Shown here piece after piece: positions 39,581 through 53,102 of a DNA stretch of 64,000 bases (position 1 is the stretch's first letter; every line of letters starts with the position of its first letter). Position numbers and translations under genes: made by a program. A model generated the notes under the pieces. That model ran no database searches. It had not been told where the DNA came from and was given only the letters and a program-made list of their open reading frames with translations. The DNA is taken from NCBI GenBank assembly GCA_001606155.1, contig LODT01000047.1:124001-188000 (forward strand), read 5' to 3'. The stretch is from Tieghemostelium lacteum (Eukaryota; Evosea; Eumycetozoa; Dictyosteliales; Raperosteliaceae).

Positions 39581-42500
39581 TTAAAATAAATTATCAATGT
39601 TTTTTAAATCTTTTTCCCTTTTGATTTCCAATAACATTTTTTTAAGTTGATCTGAAATGATTTTATCTTTCTTTGGATAGGTTAGGAGATCAATAATCAT
39701 TTCATTGTTGTTACTTGATTGTAATAGTTGAACCAAATAATCAAATTTAATAGAATTATTGGATAGAAGTTTTTCAACAGTTAAAGTTTCATGTTGATTT
39801 GAGAGTATAAATGCAGATAGATGATGAATTGCAATCTGGTAGAGTTTAGATCCTCTATCTTTTGTAATCTTCTTTTGAATCAATGCATTTTTATAGAGTG
39901 ATAGAATTTCTAGATTCTCTTCCAATGGGTATAGGTAACCACTGACACCAAGTGGTAATGGAGCTTTTTCATTTACAGTTACCAAATAGTAGAGTGTTGG
40001 GAAGAGTTCATTCCAGAAATACAATCTGTATTGGTAGGAGTAACATTGTCTGAGGAATGGCCAAAGATATTGACTAAACACCTCAGATGAAAAGGAACTG
40101 AATACAAATTGATTTACAAAATCCATATAAAACTGATAGAATTTAGGACCAAAGTACTTTTCAAATTGAAATTCTTTTGGTTGCTTGTCATCTGTCATTT
40201 GGTCTTCATCATCGTCATCATCCTCATCGGTTTTTTGTAATTGTAATACAACTACATTAAATAGTTGGATGAGAAGTTTTTGAATTTCACTTGCTTTCCA
40301 ACATTCACTTTTCAATAAGAAAACTTTCATTAAATGTTGATAGATATTCTCTATTGGAATGGATGTGATATAAGTTGATTTTACTGAAAATAGGGATTTA
40401 ATGAACATTAGTGTATTCAATACCAATGGATCTGAATCAACATTATCATTCCAATCACCTTCTGTTTCGTCGTAGTAATTTTGGTTTTTGTACTGTCCTA
40501 TACTGGTCTGATAGAGGTACTCTATTGGTAGATTATACCAATCATATTTCAAAGGTAACAGAGAGTCCTTAGACTCAAATGATATAAACAAACTGGAAAC
40601 TGGTTTTTGGTTAAATGAACTTGTAAGATAGTATTGTGATATCTGAAGTGTCTCTTTTGGGAAGAATCTCTCTTGATAGAAAGCCAACAAACATACACTT
40701 ATTGGCATTGGTTTCTGGTTACCTATTATCTGTAAATAGTCATTTTGGAAGACAGTACTTGCCAACACATCCCAACACAAGTAATCATCATTAGGCAAGA
40801 AGTTTGCAACAAGTGACTGAGCAGCAGCATGATGATATTTCATTAGATCCTGATCAAACTCCTCTTGTTCCAGTCTAAGTAGATTCATAATCTTCAATAG
40901 ATAATAGTTGAAATAGACTTTTGATCTGTTGTTTGAAAGTAATAAATTACGATCTTGATGAACAAACAGTGATCTATAGTCTATAGTTGTCACTAAAATT
41001 CCATGTAATAGATAAAAGAAATCACCTTTATCCATATAGAATACCAACTTTGCCAATGCCTTATTGATTTGAATACAACTATATAGATATCTACAAATTG
41101 ATAACCAGAATTCGGATACCTCACCATTAAGGAAAAATACAAAATCAATTGGACTTGATGAACCTGAAAATACCAATGACTTTGCCTCTAGATACAATGT
41201 ACTACCAAATATCGATGAAAATATTATATTTGTATTATTTTCAATCAAATCCATGATATTATTAATAACTCTATTATTATTACTATTACTGCTGTTGGAG
41301 GTTGATTTGATTTGTAGTTTTTCAAGGTTTTGTTTAGAGATAGATGAGGTTTTTAATTTCTTATTAAATACCTGGAAAAAGGTAGTTATAAAGTGTAGAA
41401 TGGAGCTGAATAGACCAATAGTGTCCAAGAGTTGGTGGTGTTTTGGTGATGATTCTTTAAGTGAGTGATAGATTACTGATAAGGTTTGGAGGATAGTAAA
41501 ACCAGGTTCAATGAATGGTGAAATGAGGTCAATGTTTTCTTGTTGTTCAAGGTAGCAATCTAACCACACAAAAACTGATCTACAAGTACTCATAATATGG
41601 TTATTCAGTATACTAGTCTTGAAATCATTAGTGAATGATAGCTTTATAGATTGGTCACCTGTGCCACCACCATTTGACAAATGGTAAGCTTCAATGTTTA
41701 CAACTTGTGAGAATTCTTGAACAAATCTACTAAGATAGTTAGGTACTAATTCATTGTTGTAGAATGTGATGTCACCAACTCCGTATCCTAACCATACTCT
41801 ATGAAGTTTCAGTAGTTCTAGTAGAATTAGGTTATCGGAACTGTTCAAATAGTGTTTTAATAGTTTTGGGAAATCATATTTACTACTTGTCAATGTCATG
41901 GCAACTTGTTTAGACCCTTGACATATTCTTCTTATCAATCGAATTGATTTTGTCAATAGGTTTTGGTGTTTGGTTGGTTGATATTCCTTAATTTGGAATA
42001 CATGGTTTTTCAAAATCTCAAAGATCTTGTTGTATTTTAAGATCTCTGCGCAAGTGTTTTGGCAATGTCTAGACATTCTCTGAAGTATATCTAATATAAA
42101 TAACAAGATAATCTGATAATTGCCAGAATCCTGATAACCATCTAGAAGATAACTAAATCTATTCAAAATACCCATATGAATCAAACCACCAATTAAATCT
42201 TCTTTACAACGTTCATCATCATCTAATTCCTCAGGCTCTTCATTCTTATCCAATACCGCTGTAATTGGTTTTATAGCCAATATCTCCATAGATCTATGTG
42301 ATCTTGATTCAATAGATTCCAAACCATTCTCTTCCAACACAGGTACTACCAATGCATGCAAACATTGCAGAGCTGCAATAATAACCAATGGAACATGTGA
42401 GTCCAATGTCATTCTAATCAATCTTGGAATCTTTAACTTATAAATCTCTTCAAATAATATATTTTCTAAATAATAAAACAAATACATTAATAACATTATC

Positions 42501-43939
42501 CTTTAATCATTTTCAATTCATTAGATAATTACTGTTAAATGGTTTATAATGATCCGAGTGAATATTTGAGAATATCTGAGAGAGTATTTTTAATGCTAAA
42601 CATTTTTGAGATTGATTTGTTGATTTTACTAATATAATAATCTCATCTATGGTATAACCAGCTTCAGAAGCCTCTTTACCATGATGATGTAGTCCCAGAT
42701 AAACAGGTGTATCTGAACCTCTTTCAATATATTTTCCATTAAAATCAAATCTCCAATCGTTAAAATTAGCCTCGGTTTCTTTAAATTTTCCTCTTTGATC
42801 TTGGTTACCCAAATCTTTCATCCATTCTGTTTTTTCTTTATCGTCAATATCAATATCCATACTATTGTTATTATCAATATTATCAATATTATCATTATTT
42901 TTGTTACTAGTTGGTTTTGGTGTGGAAATATTATCCATATTAAAATCTACTTTTTTAATTGGTTTTTTAACTTGAGTTGATTCAATTGATTCTTTAGGAG
43001 TTTCATGTGGTTTCTGATTATCATTAACTTTAGATTGAGCTCTATTCTTTAATATTTTTATTAGTTCTGGATCTAAATTATTTAATAAATATTGTTGTTT
43101 TTCTATGATTTCTTCTTTTGACATTGATTGTATCTTTTCATTATTTTCTTTTTCTATATCCGATATATTATTCTTATTCACATTATTATTATTATTGTTA
43201 TTATTATTGTTTTTTGTTGATTCTTTTTTCTATAGAATAATAGTGTTAATAATAAACCGAGATATGATATAAATAAGATATACATTACAGAAAATGATAG
43301 TTCAGATCTATGTTTAACTTCAGGAAAACCTAATTTTCTCTTTTTTGGTGCTTCAAAAAGTGAGTTACTAACATCCTTTTCGTATATTTTACTAATTATA
43401 GTTGTAATGTGGTTATCTTCAAATGGTCTATCATTTCGGTCGTTCATTGATATATCACCATTATCAAATGGTTCCTGTTGTTCATAGTAGTCTTCAAATT
43501 CACCATCCTCATCTATATGGGTATCTCTATCGTCTTCATCAATCTCTTCAACTGTTGGTACCATTGGTGTTGAAGTTTTTACATTAGAGGTAGAAGATGT
43601 TGGTGGTTTAGATAAATGAAATCTAGATTGTGAAGTAACATGTGAAAATTGATTCTTTTTATCACTCTGACCAGATATAGCAGATAGATCATCGCCCAAA
43701 GATATAACATCCTTTTCAACTAAATCATCATTTATTATTGGTATCTTATTAGCATGAGTAGGTGTTGTACTACCAATACTTTTATTATAATTTTTAATAT
43801 TATTACTAAATGATGATAACTTTTTAACAGGTGGCGGCACAACTCCTCTAATTGAAGTTGCAGATGCCTGTGTTCCACTCTTTAAAAACTCTTCTTGTTG
43901 TTTAAGTAATTTTTTCTCATAGTCATCATTGGAACTCAT
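39581..43939 (-). CDS. rpap1: RNA polymerase II-associated protein 1, RPAP1 (3 exons)
   Basis: Minus-strand exons 43939-43289, 43229-42533 and 42465-39581 give 1,410 residues, like human RPAP1. The introns of 59 bp (43230-43288) and 67 bp (42466-42532) are GT-AG and restore the frame exactly. The true ATG is at 43939 (MSSNDDYEKKLLK). The N-terminal RPAP1_N motif is at residues 5-31 (YEKKLLKQQEEFLKSGTQAS). The central RPAP1_C motif near 370-440 reads WRFDFNGKYIERGSDTPVYL then HHHGKEASEAGYTIDEIIIL. The last ~970 residues are long helical repeats. RPAP1 helps assemble or import Pol II with RPAP2/RPAP3 and GPN GTPases and is linked to Mediator. An acidic insert (DEDDDDDEDQ) and poly-Asn tracts are lineage additions. 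Confidence 0.9.
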
Positions 43940-44130
43940 TTGTAAAATAAAATAAAAAAAAATCAAAAAAAATCAAATAAATATAAATTAAACTTAATTA
44001 ATCAAAGAAAACAAATAAATGTCTATGAAATTCATTAATTTTATAATATTCATTAATTTGAGAAATAAATTCGAGTTGAAAATATCTTTTTTTTTTCTTG
44101 ATTGCATAATTTTTATGATTGATTTCAGAA

Positions 44131-47100
44131 ATGTTGTCTAATATCAATAGATTAACATTTACTGGTGTTTTAAAATCAAATAAATCTAATATAGTATTAA
44201 TATCAAATAGTTCAAATTTAAAATTTAAAGGAATATCAAATATCCAAAATTATAAAATCAATCAAATTAACAATGTGATTAAATATGATATCAATTCTAG
44301 TAGATCTACTTTTAGAAAATGTTTTTATACTACATTAAATAATAATAGTAACTCTATAAACAGTAGCAGTAATAGTAGCAGTATACCAGAGATTTTTGGT
44401 GAAAATCAATTAAAATCTTATTTGGATACTGAAATACGTGATTTATTAAAACTGGGTTTACAACATGCAAAGTCAAGTAAATCCAATAGAATATCAGTTA
44501 ACGATAAACTATGGAGTTTGTTATCTCTTTTAAAATCAAAAAAGAGATATTTTTGGTACCAAAATTATTTTAATGCAATAACTAATTTGATAAGTTCCAT
44601 GAATTACGATTACACTCCTGAAGGCAAATTAGAGGCCGAAACGTTATTGGCTGAAGAAGATTTATCAAAAAACACTAGAGAATTACTATTAACTTGGCTT
44701 TTGCACTATTATAGTAATGTTGAGAAAGAAGATTTGAAAAAACATGATTATTTCTGGCAATTATTTAAATTAAATCCTGTGGTTGCTATTAGGTATCGTA
44801 ATGAGCTTATTGAAGCCTCACAATACTTCTATTCCAATCTGGATACTTTAGAAAGAACTAATGAAATTAAAGAATTTCTAGAAAAAGTTCTGGCTAAGGA
44901 TCCTGATAATATATTCATTCTATTTCAGTTGGCTTCTATCACTCACAATGAAGCGAGATTATTGCAGATTGTTTCAATCTACCAAAAGACTCCTGACCAT
45001 TTAAAAATTATTAAGTTTGGACAATATGGTTTCATATGGGGTATGGATGGTATACTGAATATGGCCACCTCTTCTTCTATAATTTTATACGGAGGTCTCC
45101 CTGATCCCAATACTGAACATATAACAGGTTTGATGAAATTTTATATTGACAATATAGATAATCACTCTTTGTTTAGTGACGATATCTTTACTGGACTACT
45201 ACGATTTCATTCATCTTCTAATAACCCAAAGGTATTTAAAATGATATCAGATCTGATGAATATGGTATTAAAAAAGTTTGAAAATGTAAAGACTCAGAAA
45301 ATGGATGATCTCAGAGTCATAGCAATCAAAATTGAAGGAAAATTAGCTCAAAGTTCACTTGATAGTTCAGTATCCACTGAAGGTTCTACAATGAATCAAG
45401 AAGAGGTGTTGGATTATGCAGAAAAAAACAAAGAAATAACTAAATTTTCAGTAACTGTTTGTGGACTATTACACTCTCTAATTCAAACTCAAAAAGAAAA
45501 TCCATTTGCACTGTGTATTTCTAGTATTACCTCACATGACAGTTTCTATGTGAGTGTTGAAAGTGCCTTAACACTTATGTCACACACCAAACAGGTATTG
45601 GAAAGTATCCCAACTTCAGAATTCATTCCAACTCAATTGCAGTATTATAATCTTTTAAAACGTGCTAATGAATTTTATATATCTATTCTTCAGTCTTTGC
45701 AGGGTATCTCTCCAAAGGAATTCAAAAAACACCCAATATATCAATCTATTAAATTATTAAATAGAATGAGTGTGTTGGGTGACGACATTTTGAAAGATTT
45801 GTTAGCAGAAGGGCAAACAAAGTTAATGAGTTTAGAATACCAAGCATGTATTGATACAGTGACAAAAATGGAAAAGATCTTAAGATATAGAAATAAGTTA
45901 TCTCTGGGGCCTGTGGCTATATGTAACTACTTTATGGGAGATGAAAAAGAGGGTATAAAGAATAACGAAGAGTTCTTTAAAACTATTCAAAGTTATTCAC
46001 CAAAGATTCAAGAGTATTATATAGGCACTATAACAAAATTCTCAGAAAGCTATGCCATAAGATTAAGTAATTCCAATCAACTTAAGAAATTGGAAAAACA
46101 TTTGGATTGGGTGTTTTCAATTGGAAAAGTTGATAAAAAAGATTATCCATTGTTTTTAGAGTACTATGCAATTGCATGTGGACTTACTGAAAAGGCAAGG
46201 GATTTGTGGTATTTGGTTATGGACAATAGATCAGAAACTCCTATAACCTCTGCATGGCACAATTTATCTGATATCTATTTTCAACATAAAAACATTCCTA
46301 AGGCTTTAGAATGTTTAGATAAAGCTGAGGAAGAGTGTGAAAAGCATTTCCCAGGTGATAAGCAATTCCCGAGAAATATTATCCTAGCTAAAATTAATAT
46401 CCTACACATTCAAGATGAAAAAGATAAAATTCTTGAACTATTACCAAAATTGGTAAAAACTGATCCAGAATGTGCAGATACCTATGCTATATTATCGGAT
46501 ATGGCTGATCAAGAGAATAAACCTGAGGAGGCTATGGAGCTTGCCAAAAAGGCTATAGAGTTATGTAAACAAGGTAAAGGGCTTGATCCAAAAGTTTATT
46601 TAGATGCATATCATAGTTATGCATCTGCTCTGTTTTCTATACCAAAGTACAAGGAATCCTTTCAAATCTTTTTAGAGGCTATTCAGATACTCTATAGAAC
46701 TTATCCCCCTGAAGAGGTTTGGCAGAGAATGGAACTATTCTACATGACATTTAATGCAGGTATCAATTACAGTATGGATATATTTGAACTTAATAATTTG
46801 GAATCATTGTCCGTCAATAATGTAGAAGAATATTTAAATTATCAATTACTTGATATTGTTATCACTTCTCCATCTGAAGCTACATTAGATGACTATTATA
46901 ACTGTTTCCAATCCTTATTACAACTTACTAATCAGACCAAAGAACATTGTGTCACTGAACTTTATCAAGAGATTATCAATACCAAGGCTGAATCCCTACA
47001 GAATTTACTCATCAGTATTAAAATTCTAAAAGAAATTAATCCTGAAGATATGAGTAGACATCTAGAAGATCTACAAGAATCTCTTCTAATTACTGTTAGT

Positions 47101-47136
47101 TTTATGTCAAAATTATATGGTCTACTAGATGAATAA
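44131..47136 (+). CDS. Large TPR-repeat protein, probably mitochondrial
   Basis: A frame of 1,001 residues from the first ATG at 44131; the preceding in-frame TTG is not a likely start, and GATTTCAG just upstream may be an acceptor of a 5'-UTR intron. The first ~80 residues are rich in S, N, K and R without acids (MLSNINRLTFTGVLKSNKSN...TFRKCFYTTL), like a mitochondrial presequence. The body is helical throughout. TPR-like pairs are clear near residues 710-830 (AWHNLSDIYFQHKNIPKALE, ADTYAILSDMADQENKPEEA). No catalytic motif is visible. TPR proteins mediate protein binding; the partner is unknown. It is divergent from RPAP1 across a 191-bp region. Confidence 0.75.
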   Translation: MLSNINRLTFTGVLKSNKSNIVLISNSSNLKFKGISNIQNYKINQINNVIKYDINSSRSTFRKCFYTTLNNNSNSINSSSNSSSIPEIFGENQLKSYLDTEIRDLLKLGLQHAKSSKSNRISVNDKLWSLLSLLKSKKRYFWYQNYFNAITNLISSMNYDYTPEGKLEAETLLAEEDLSKNTRELLLTWLLHYYSNVEKEDLKKHDYFWQLFKLNPVVAIRYRNELIEASQYFYSNLDTLERTNEIKEFLEKVLAKDPDNIFILFQLASITHNEARLLQIVSIYQKTPDHLKIIKFGQYGFIWGMDGILNMATSSSIILYGGLPDPNTEHITGLMKFYIDNIDNHSLFSDDIFTGLLRFHSSSNNPKVFKMISDLMNMVLKKFENVKTQKMDDLRVIAIKIEGKLAQSSLDSSVSTEGSTMNQEEVLDYAEKNKEITKFSVTVCGLLHSLIQTQKENPFALCISSITSHDSFYVSVESALTLMSHTKQVLESIPTSEFIPTQLQYYNLLKRANEFYISILQSLQGISPKEFKKHPIYQSIKLLNRMSVLGDDILKDLLAEGQTKLMSLEYQACIDTVTKMEKILRYRNKLSLGPVAICNYFMGDEKEGIKNNEEFFKTIQSYSPKIQEYYIGTITKFSESYAIRLSNSNQLKKLEKHLDWVFSIGKVDKKDYPLFLEYYAIACGLTEKARDLWYLVMDNRSETPITSAWHNLSDIYFQHKNIPKALECLDKAEEECEKHFPGDKQFPRNIILAKINILHIQDEKDKILELLPKLVKTDPECADTYAILSDMADQENKPEEAMELAKKAIELCKQGKGLDPKVYLDAYHSYASALFSIPKYKESFQIFLEAIQILYRTYPPEEVWQRMELFYMTFNAGINYSMDIFELNNLESLSVNNVEEYLNYQLLDIVITSPSEATLDDYYNCFQSLLQLTNQTKEHCVTELYQEIINTKAESLQNLLISIKILKEINPEDMSRHLEDLQESLLITVSFMSKLYGLLDE

Positions 47137-47218
47137 ATAAATGGCATTTTTAAATATAGTTATTAGTTAAATCATTGATTTTATTTTGGATGTGAATTTT
47201 ATTGTAATATTTAATAGA

Positions 47219-50200
47219 TTATTTAAAATCATTAATCATTGGTGAGTTGGAACTAAAATTTACAATATCAATTTCCTCTTCTTCATAGGATTTGGTTATT
47301 GGGAAATAAGTATTATTTGATGAAGAGGTTGTAGATGTAGTTGTAGTAGTGGAGGTTGAAGGAGTTGTTGGGTTGTTAATAATAGTATTAACAAGTTCAC
47401 TAGCAGGTATAGTGATATTTTGTAATTTTGGTGAAGCTAGTGATGTTGAAGATGATGATACAGATTTTAAATTTGAAGAAGAACTGTTACTTAGAGTATG
47501 TTGTTCAATTGATTTCTCAACATCTTCAATATTTGAAACACTTAACATTTGTTGAGTAGACTCCAACATTTTATCGGCAATTGGTAACAAATGTGGATTT
47601 CTAGTTTCATTATACTCATAACAATTCTTTACCATCAGTTTAATGGCATCAATAAACTGTGTCTTGGTCTTGTATTCCCATTGTCTATTACGATCTCTCA
47701 TGGTTGTAAGATCAATTGGATTCTTTATGATTCTAGTATAATTTGGAGCAATTTGTGGAGTAACCTTATATTTAAATGCACCAAATTCAGGCATAGCTCT
47801 GAGTTTTTCAATGATATCTTCAAATATATTTACAAGACCAACTTCAGCACCGCTACCATCTTTTCTAATTCTATTTCTTCGGTTTTGAGAGGATTTGGAT
47901 GGATCATCAACTTCCATGATTGGTTGTAAATCTTGAGGTAATTGAGCTGATTTTTTCTTTCTGGCAGTTGTTGGTGAGGGTTCCTCTTTTTTAATTTGTA
48001 TGGTGTTTCCACTGCTGGTAATAGATGCATTGGAGCTAGTTAATTTATTAGATGAATTTTCACTTTTAATTCCTGGAATTCTTAATAAAAGTGATGATCC
48101 AGATTGTGCCAATGTTGCTGGTGATTGTACTGGTTGCTGTTGCTCTGGTGTTGTATATTGGTCATAGTTATTACTTGATGTAGATAAAGAAGATGAGTGA
48201 TGTGAAGGTGATGTTGATCTTGAACCTGGTTTAGATTCACTGTTACTTTTATCACGATGATGTCTACCAGATGATGAGCTATGACCACTACTACCATCTC
48301 TATCACGATGATGTCTACCAGAAGATGAAGAACTATGACTACTACTACCATCTCTATCCCGATGATGTCTAGAGGATGAAGAAGAACTACCACTATGACC
48401 AGATCTATGAGTACCATCATTTTGACCATTACTACCACCAGTTGAAGATATTAAATTAGTACTTGAAGTATTTCCACTTATTCTAATCTTTGTAGATGAA
48501 CTATTTAAAGTTTCAGCAGTCTTTTGAATTGGTGGTGGATTGGGTTTAAGTGAAGAACCACTTGATGAAATACTAATAACAGTACCACCAGTATTTTGTG
48601 GTGCTTGTTGATTTTGTTGATTTTGTTGTTGTTGTTGTTGTTGTTGCTGTTGTTGATATTGTAATTGTTGTTGATTTTGTTTTCTATACAATTCTTGTAA
48701 ATCTTTAAGTTCTCTTTTCTTTTTTCTTTGTTCTTCCAATTCCTCACTATTACCACCTTGAAGTTTCTTTTCCAATAATGAAGGATTCTTTTTCTCATAT
48801 TCCTTAACCTGAGTGGGATCTCTGATAATTTCAATTCTTTTGAATAGTGTACCATCAGGTTTACGGAAATGTGTAACTCTTTTAACAAACAATCTATCAC
48901 CGGTAGTCAAATCCTCTTGTTCTTCAGTAACACTACTAGAAGTTGTAGTGGTTGTGGTTGTAGTATTAGCATTGCTAGAAGATATAGATAGATTAGGTGG
49001 GGGAGACAAAACATCACCAGCTCTAGGTTGACTAGGGGTGCCATTAAGTTCCATTAACTTATTATATTCTTTACGATCTTCTTCCTCTTGATCATCATCT
49101 TCGTCATCCTCATCAAATAGACCACGTTGTTTACGTTTAGATCCAAACAATGACTCTTCAAGATCCTTTTGAAGATCCTCCAAAAGATTCTGTTCTTGAT
49201 CTTCTCCATGACCTGCAAGTGCCTTAATCTGATTCTCAAAAATCATTTGGGCCTGTGCCTTATACTGAAGATTCTGATGATCGGTACTATATCTAGACCC
49301 TCTTGCAAACTTTGTCATTGCAGCATTATTGCTCATGTCGCTTGACAATGCAGCCTCTGATGACTTTCTTCTAACTAGATTAATTCTCTTCCATCTTGAA
49401 AGACTATCAATTAGTTTCTCAGCAACACCCAATTCCAACAATACACTTTTAGCATCGGCAAGTGAAAGCTTTCTAAGATCTGCATCAGTACCTGTGACCT
49501 GATTCTTTTGTAAAGCCTGTTTGAATTCCTTTTGTTTCTGATTTACAACCTTTTGAGGCATTTTAAGGAACGAGAATTCATCGTTTCTTCCAGACCCGTC
49601 CTCATTAATTAACTGCATTTTTGATTTACCTTGTTGTGCAGAAATGTAATTTGAAGTCAGATTCCAACTAGTTAGATTTAACTCATCTTCCAATGGACGA
49701 TATCTCTTTTTAGTTGGATCTGTATCCTCCAAATTCGAAGTTGGGATAGTACCAGCAGTTGTGAAATGTATAATACCAATCTCTTGTAATCTCTGTAATC
49801 CAAAGAGCATAGCTTCATAAGTACAAACAACCTCAGGTGCAATCAATTTCTGAAGTTCATCTTCGGATGGTAGTATAAAGTTTTCTTTGACAGTCCACCA
49901 ACCACTATCATCTCCACCTCTTTGAAAATCTGCACAATCCTTCAATCTCTTTCTAATAGATGTCTCAGATTGATTAGGAAATGCCGAACAGATATCAGAG
50001 ATTTTCACACGTTTCTGTACATTAGACTTCTTCAAAAAGACTCTATAGATATACGATTGAAGACGGAATTTCAAAATATTATTAGCATTTTTGGAATTTG
50101 GACCTGGTACCTCAATCTCTGGAAGATTCTGACCAATAGTATAAGTAGTAAACAAGTCACGAATGTACCATTTCTTTACATCTTTACTACGAACCAATAA

Positions 50201-52806
50201 GAAATCAGTCTGATTTGGATTGTGTGCATGAATAGGTGCTTTGAATAAGTTATTGTGTACACCTTGAACTGCAGTACCCGGTTGAATATCACCCATAAAT
50301 GGTGACATATCATTATGTTCCAAATGTACATCTTCACCATCTTCAAAATTTAGAATTGGTGTGTCATTTTGGTCTTTCTTTTTATAGTAATTTCTGATTC
50401 TACAACCCATACCAACATTGGAGAGTAAGAACGGATACTGATCAAAGAACTCCATTAAAACAACTCTACCTTCACGAGCAGATAAATCAGACTTATGTTT
50501 CATAGTCTCCACTTTTCCAAGTGATTTTCTACTACTGGTACTCTTGTGTTGATCCTCCATAGTATCTTGTTTATGATTGTACAATTGAATTCTAAATACC
50601 TGTGAAGAAGGGAACTTTAATTTAGGTCTATGGAAATTCAATAAATCATCATTAGATAAATGACTTTTTACAAGAGACAATTTCAAACCAGGAACTGAAT
50701 GTATAATCATTGTCTTTCCAGACTGTTGATTCTGAACTGTTGTTAATTTACCAGTTATATAATACTTGTCATTTGAGAGATTAAATGGATCCATTTTGTC
50801 ATCTTTGATATCCACCTTTGGTTCATCTTCATCTTCTTCTTTCTCTTCTGGAATTGGTTGATGTGCAGATGCAGCTGGTTTAGCATTAGTTGTAACCATG
50901 TTACCCATAGATGTCAATGCAGCTCTAGTTGCCAACAATGAAGCTTCCAATGCAATTCTCTTCTTGGAAAGTTTCTTTGTGGGTCTTTGTTGCTGTTGTT
51001 GTTGATCATTTGCATGTAATCTCTCCATATGTTCATCAAACAACATATCCTTATCATTCAAATCCAATATCAATATAGAAGCTTGAGCACTCTTTGGTAT
51101 ATTAGTCTCATCCCAAATAATATCATTTACCCAGCTTCCATTCTCCAATTCCTCATTTTGAATTGGGAATAATGACCATTTTTGTTTTTCTTTTTCTTTT
51201 TCTCTGTTTTCATTTATATTATTATTATTATTCACATTATTATTATTATTATTACTATCAGTAGAGGTAATCGGTAGAATTTGTTGAGGTACTGGAATAG
51301 TTTGATCTTTCATTACAATATCATCATCTTCTTTATCCAATTCCATATTTGAAAGTTTAGATTGATGACTATCTAGTAAGTTTTCTTTTGTTGTTACTTG
51401 TACTTCTAACATTCCCCATCTCTTTCTTTTACCTAGACTTTGATTGATATAAGATTCATCAATTTCTACTGAAATAGGGTCAAGATACAACAGTGCATTT
51501 AATGTCTTTTTCTGTTGATTGGTTTCCATTGGTTGTACCATTTGTAGTTGTTCTTGTTTGTTATTATTATTATTATTATTTCGAGTATAACCATCTAAAG
51601 TTTCACTATAATCCTCTGGATCAATTGAAGGTACATTCCAAATGATTTTATCTTCCCAATTGGTTTGTTGAAGTGCTGTGAAATTATAGGAATCTAAATT
51701 ATCAAAACTTTCAAGTAACTCTTGATCGGCATTGTCTTTAAAAGATTCTGGAACATATTCATCATCTTCCTCTTCAGCAGCAGCAATCATGGAAGATGTC
51801 GACGAAGTATCAACTTTAAGTTGCTGTGGTTGAACAGATTGCATTTTATCTACACCAGTTCTTTCCTTTTCTTCCAATGCTTGTTGTTGTTTCTTTTTTT
51901 GGTCCTCTATTGCCTTCTTTTGAGCTCTAGTCTGCCATTTTAGTGTCTTTGATTGATTAAACAATACAGTTTCATCATAGTCCAAGCTGTCCTCTGTGAA
52001 TACAGCTGTAGGGTGTGGTCTCTGTTTTCTACGTTTCCTCTTATCCGGTATACGAGGTGCAAAGAACTGACTGAACTTCAATATCACTGAACCATCTGCA
52101 TTCTTTGCGCTGGCAAAAGTCTTGAATTCCATATCCTCTAAATCATATTTATCCGGTTGCTCTAAAATAGCCTTAATAGTCTCATAGGCTACATTCTGTG
52201 TATTCAATTTATACAAATTCTTCTTTCTGTCTGCTTGAAATTGCAATAGTTCTCGTTCTTCTCTTTCTTCTTGAGTCTCTTCCTCATCAAAATTATCATA
52301 CATTTTAACATCTTGTTGCTGTTGAGACTGCACAAGTTGCTGCTGCTGTTGTTGCTGTTGTAACTGTCTTTGTAATTTCAACTGTTCAGCCAACTTTGCA
52401 ACATTCTCTTCAGCCTGTCTAGCCAATCTATCCGATTGCAATTTATTCTGTATAGATTCGCTAGTTTGAACTTCTTCAGCCAACTCATCTATATCCTGAA
52501 AATCCTTAGCATTATTATTCGGCACAAATGAGCTCGCAGTGGTTATAGAAGACCTATCACCTTTAGTCTCCGAATCATCTACACCCAATGTATTTAATGT
52601 ATCTGAAATTTTACTTCTCTTTGAAAATGTCTCTAAATCTTTTTTTAATTGCTATATTTTTCACAATAACTTGTATATTAGTATTCACAGTCTACAAAAA
52701 CCTATTCTATTCTACATACGCTATCAAAAAAGTCATCTTCATTCTCTAATTCACCAGATTGATTTACATTTCCAAATAAGAATCCACCAATATTATCTTT
52801 AACCAT
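47219..52806 (-). CDS. taf1: TFIID subunit TAF1 (2 exons)
   Basis: Minus-strand exon 1 is 52806-52720 and exon 2 is 52651-47219, giving 1,839 residues. The intron 52652-52719 (GTATGT...ATAG, 68 bp) is in phase 0. Exon 1 supplies IGGFLFGNVNQSGELENEDD, which matches the TAND region of animal TAF1 that binds TBP. Residues ~700-1130 are the conserved TAF1 core (DUF3591), with NVGMGCRIRNYYKKK, FLLVRSKDVKKWYIRDLF and KRVKISDICSAFPNQSETSI. One bromodomain lies at ~1637-1726 (EFGAFKYKVTPQIAPNYTRI, NCYEYNETRN with the acetyl-lysine-binding Asn); animals have two. Poly-Gln and Ser/His/Arg/Asp repeats (RHHRDRDGSS, repeated) fill the linkers. TAF1 is the scaffold of TFIID at Pol II promoters. Confidence 0.96.
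48240..48370. repeat. Imperfect tandem repeats coding RHHRDRDGSS units in TAF1
   Basis: Three copies of a unit of about 48-57 bp, each containing CGATGATGTCTACCAGA or CGATGATGTCTAGAGGA, encode repeated Ser-Arg-His-His-Arg-Asp segments in the TAF1 linker. It looks like a recent local expansion. Confidence 0.7.
48626..48652. repeat. Gln-codon repeat in TAF1
   Basis: A (TTG)n run on the plus strand encodes a poly-Gln stretch of about ten residues on the minus strand, in the unconserved linker of TAF1. A second CAA/CAG tract lies near 52330-52360. Confidence 0.75.
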
Positions 52807-53102
52807 TGTGTTTATGTAAATGTTAATTTACACTCTGTAAAGAGATTCTCTATTTTAAAATAGTGTAGTTATATATATATTTTTGTATCTATGCTTTTTG
52901 TGTTTTTCAAACTGAATTTTTACAGTTTTTGATAAAATTGAACTGGACAAGTTTTGAAACCCTAAACCTCAAAAATTTTTGATTTTTAGGAATTTTTCAC
53001 TTCTATTTATGCTTTTTTTTTTTAAAAAATCAATTAAAAATTTTTTTATTTTTTTCCAACTTGGACTCTTACAGTCTAATTTGTTCATATAGAATGGTAT
53101 GG

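Noticed and set aside
48082-48438. Second minus-strand frame rich in V, I and H inside TAF1
   Set aside because: It is a shifted reading of the Ser/Arg/His repeat in the real TAF1 frame.
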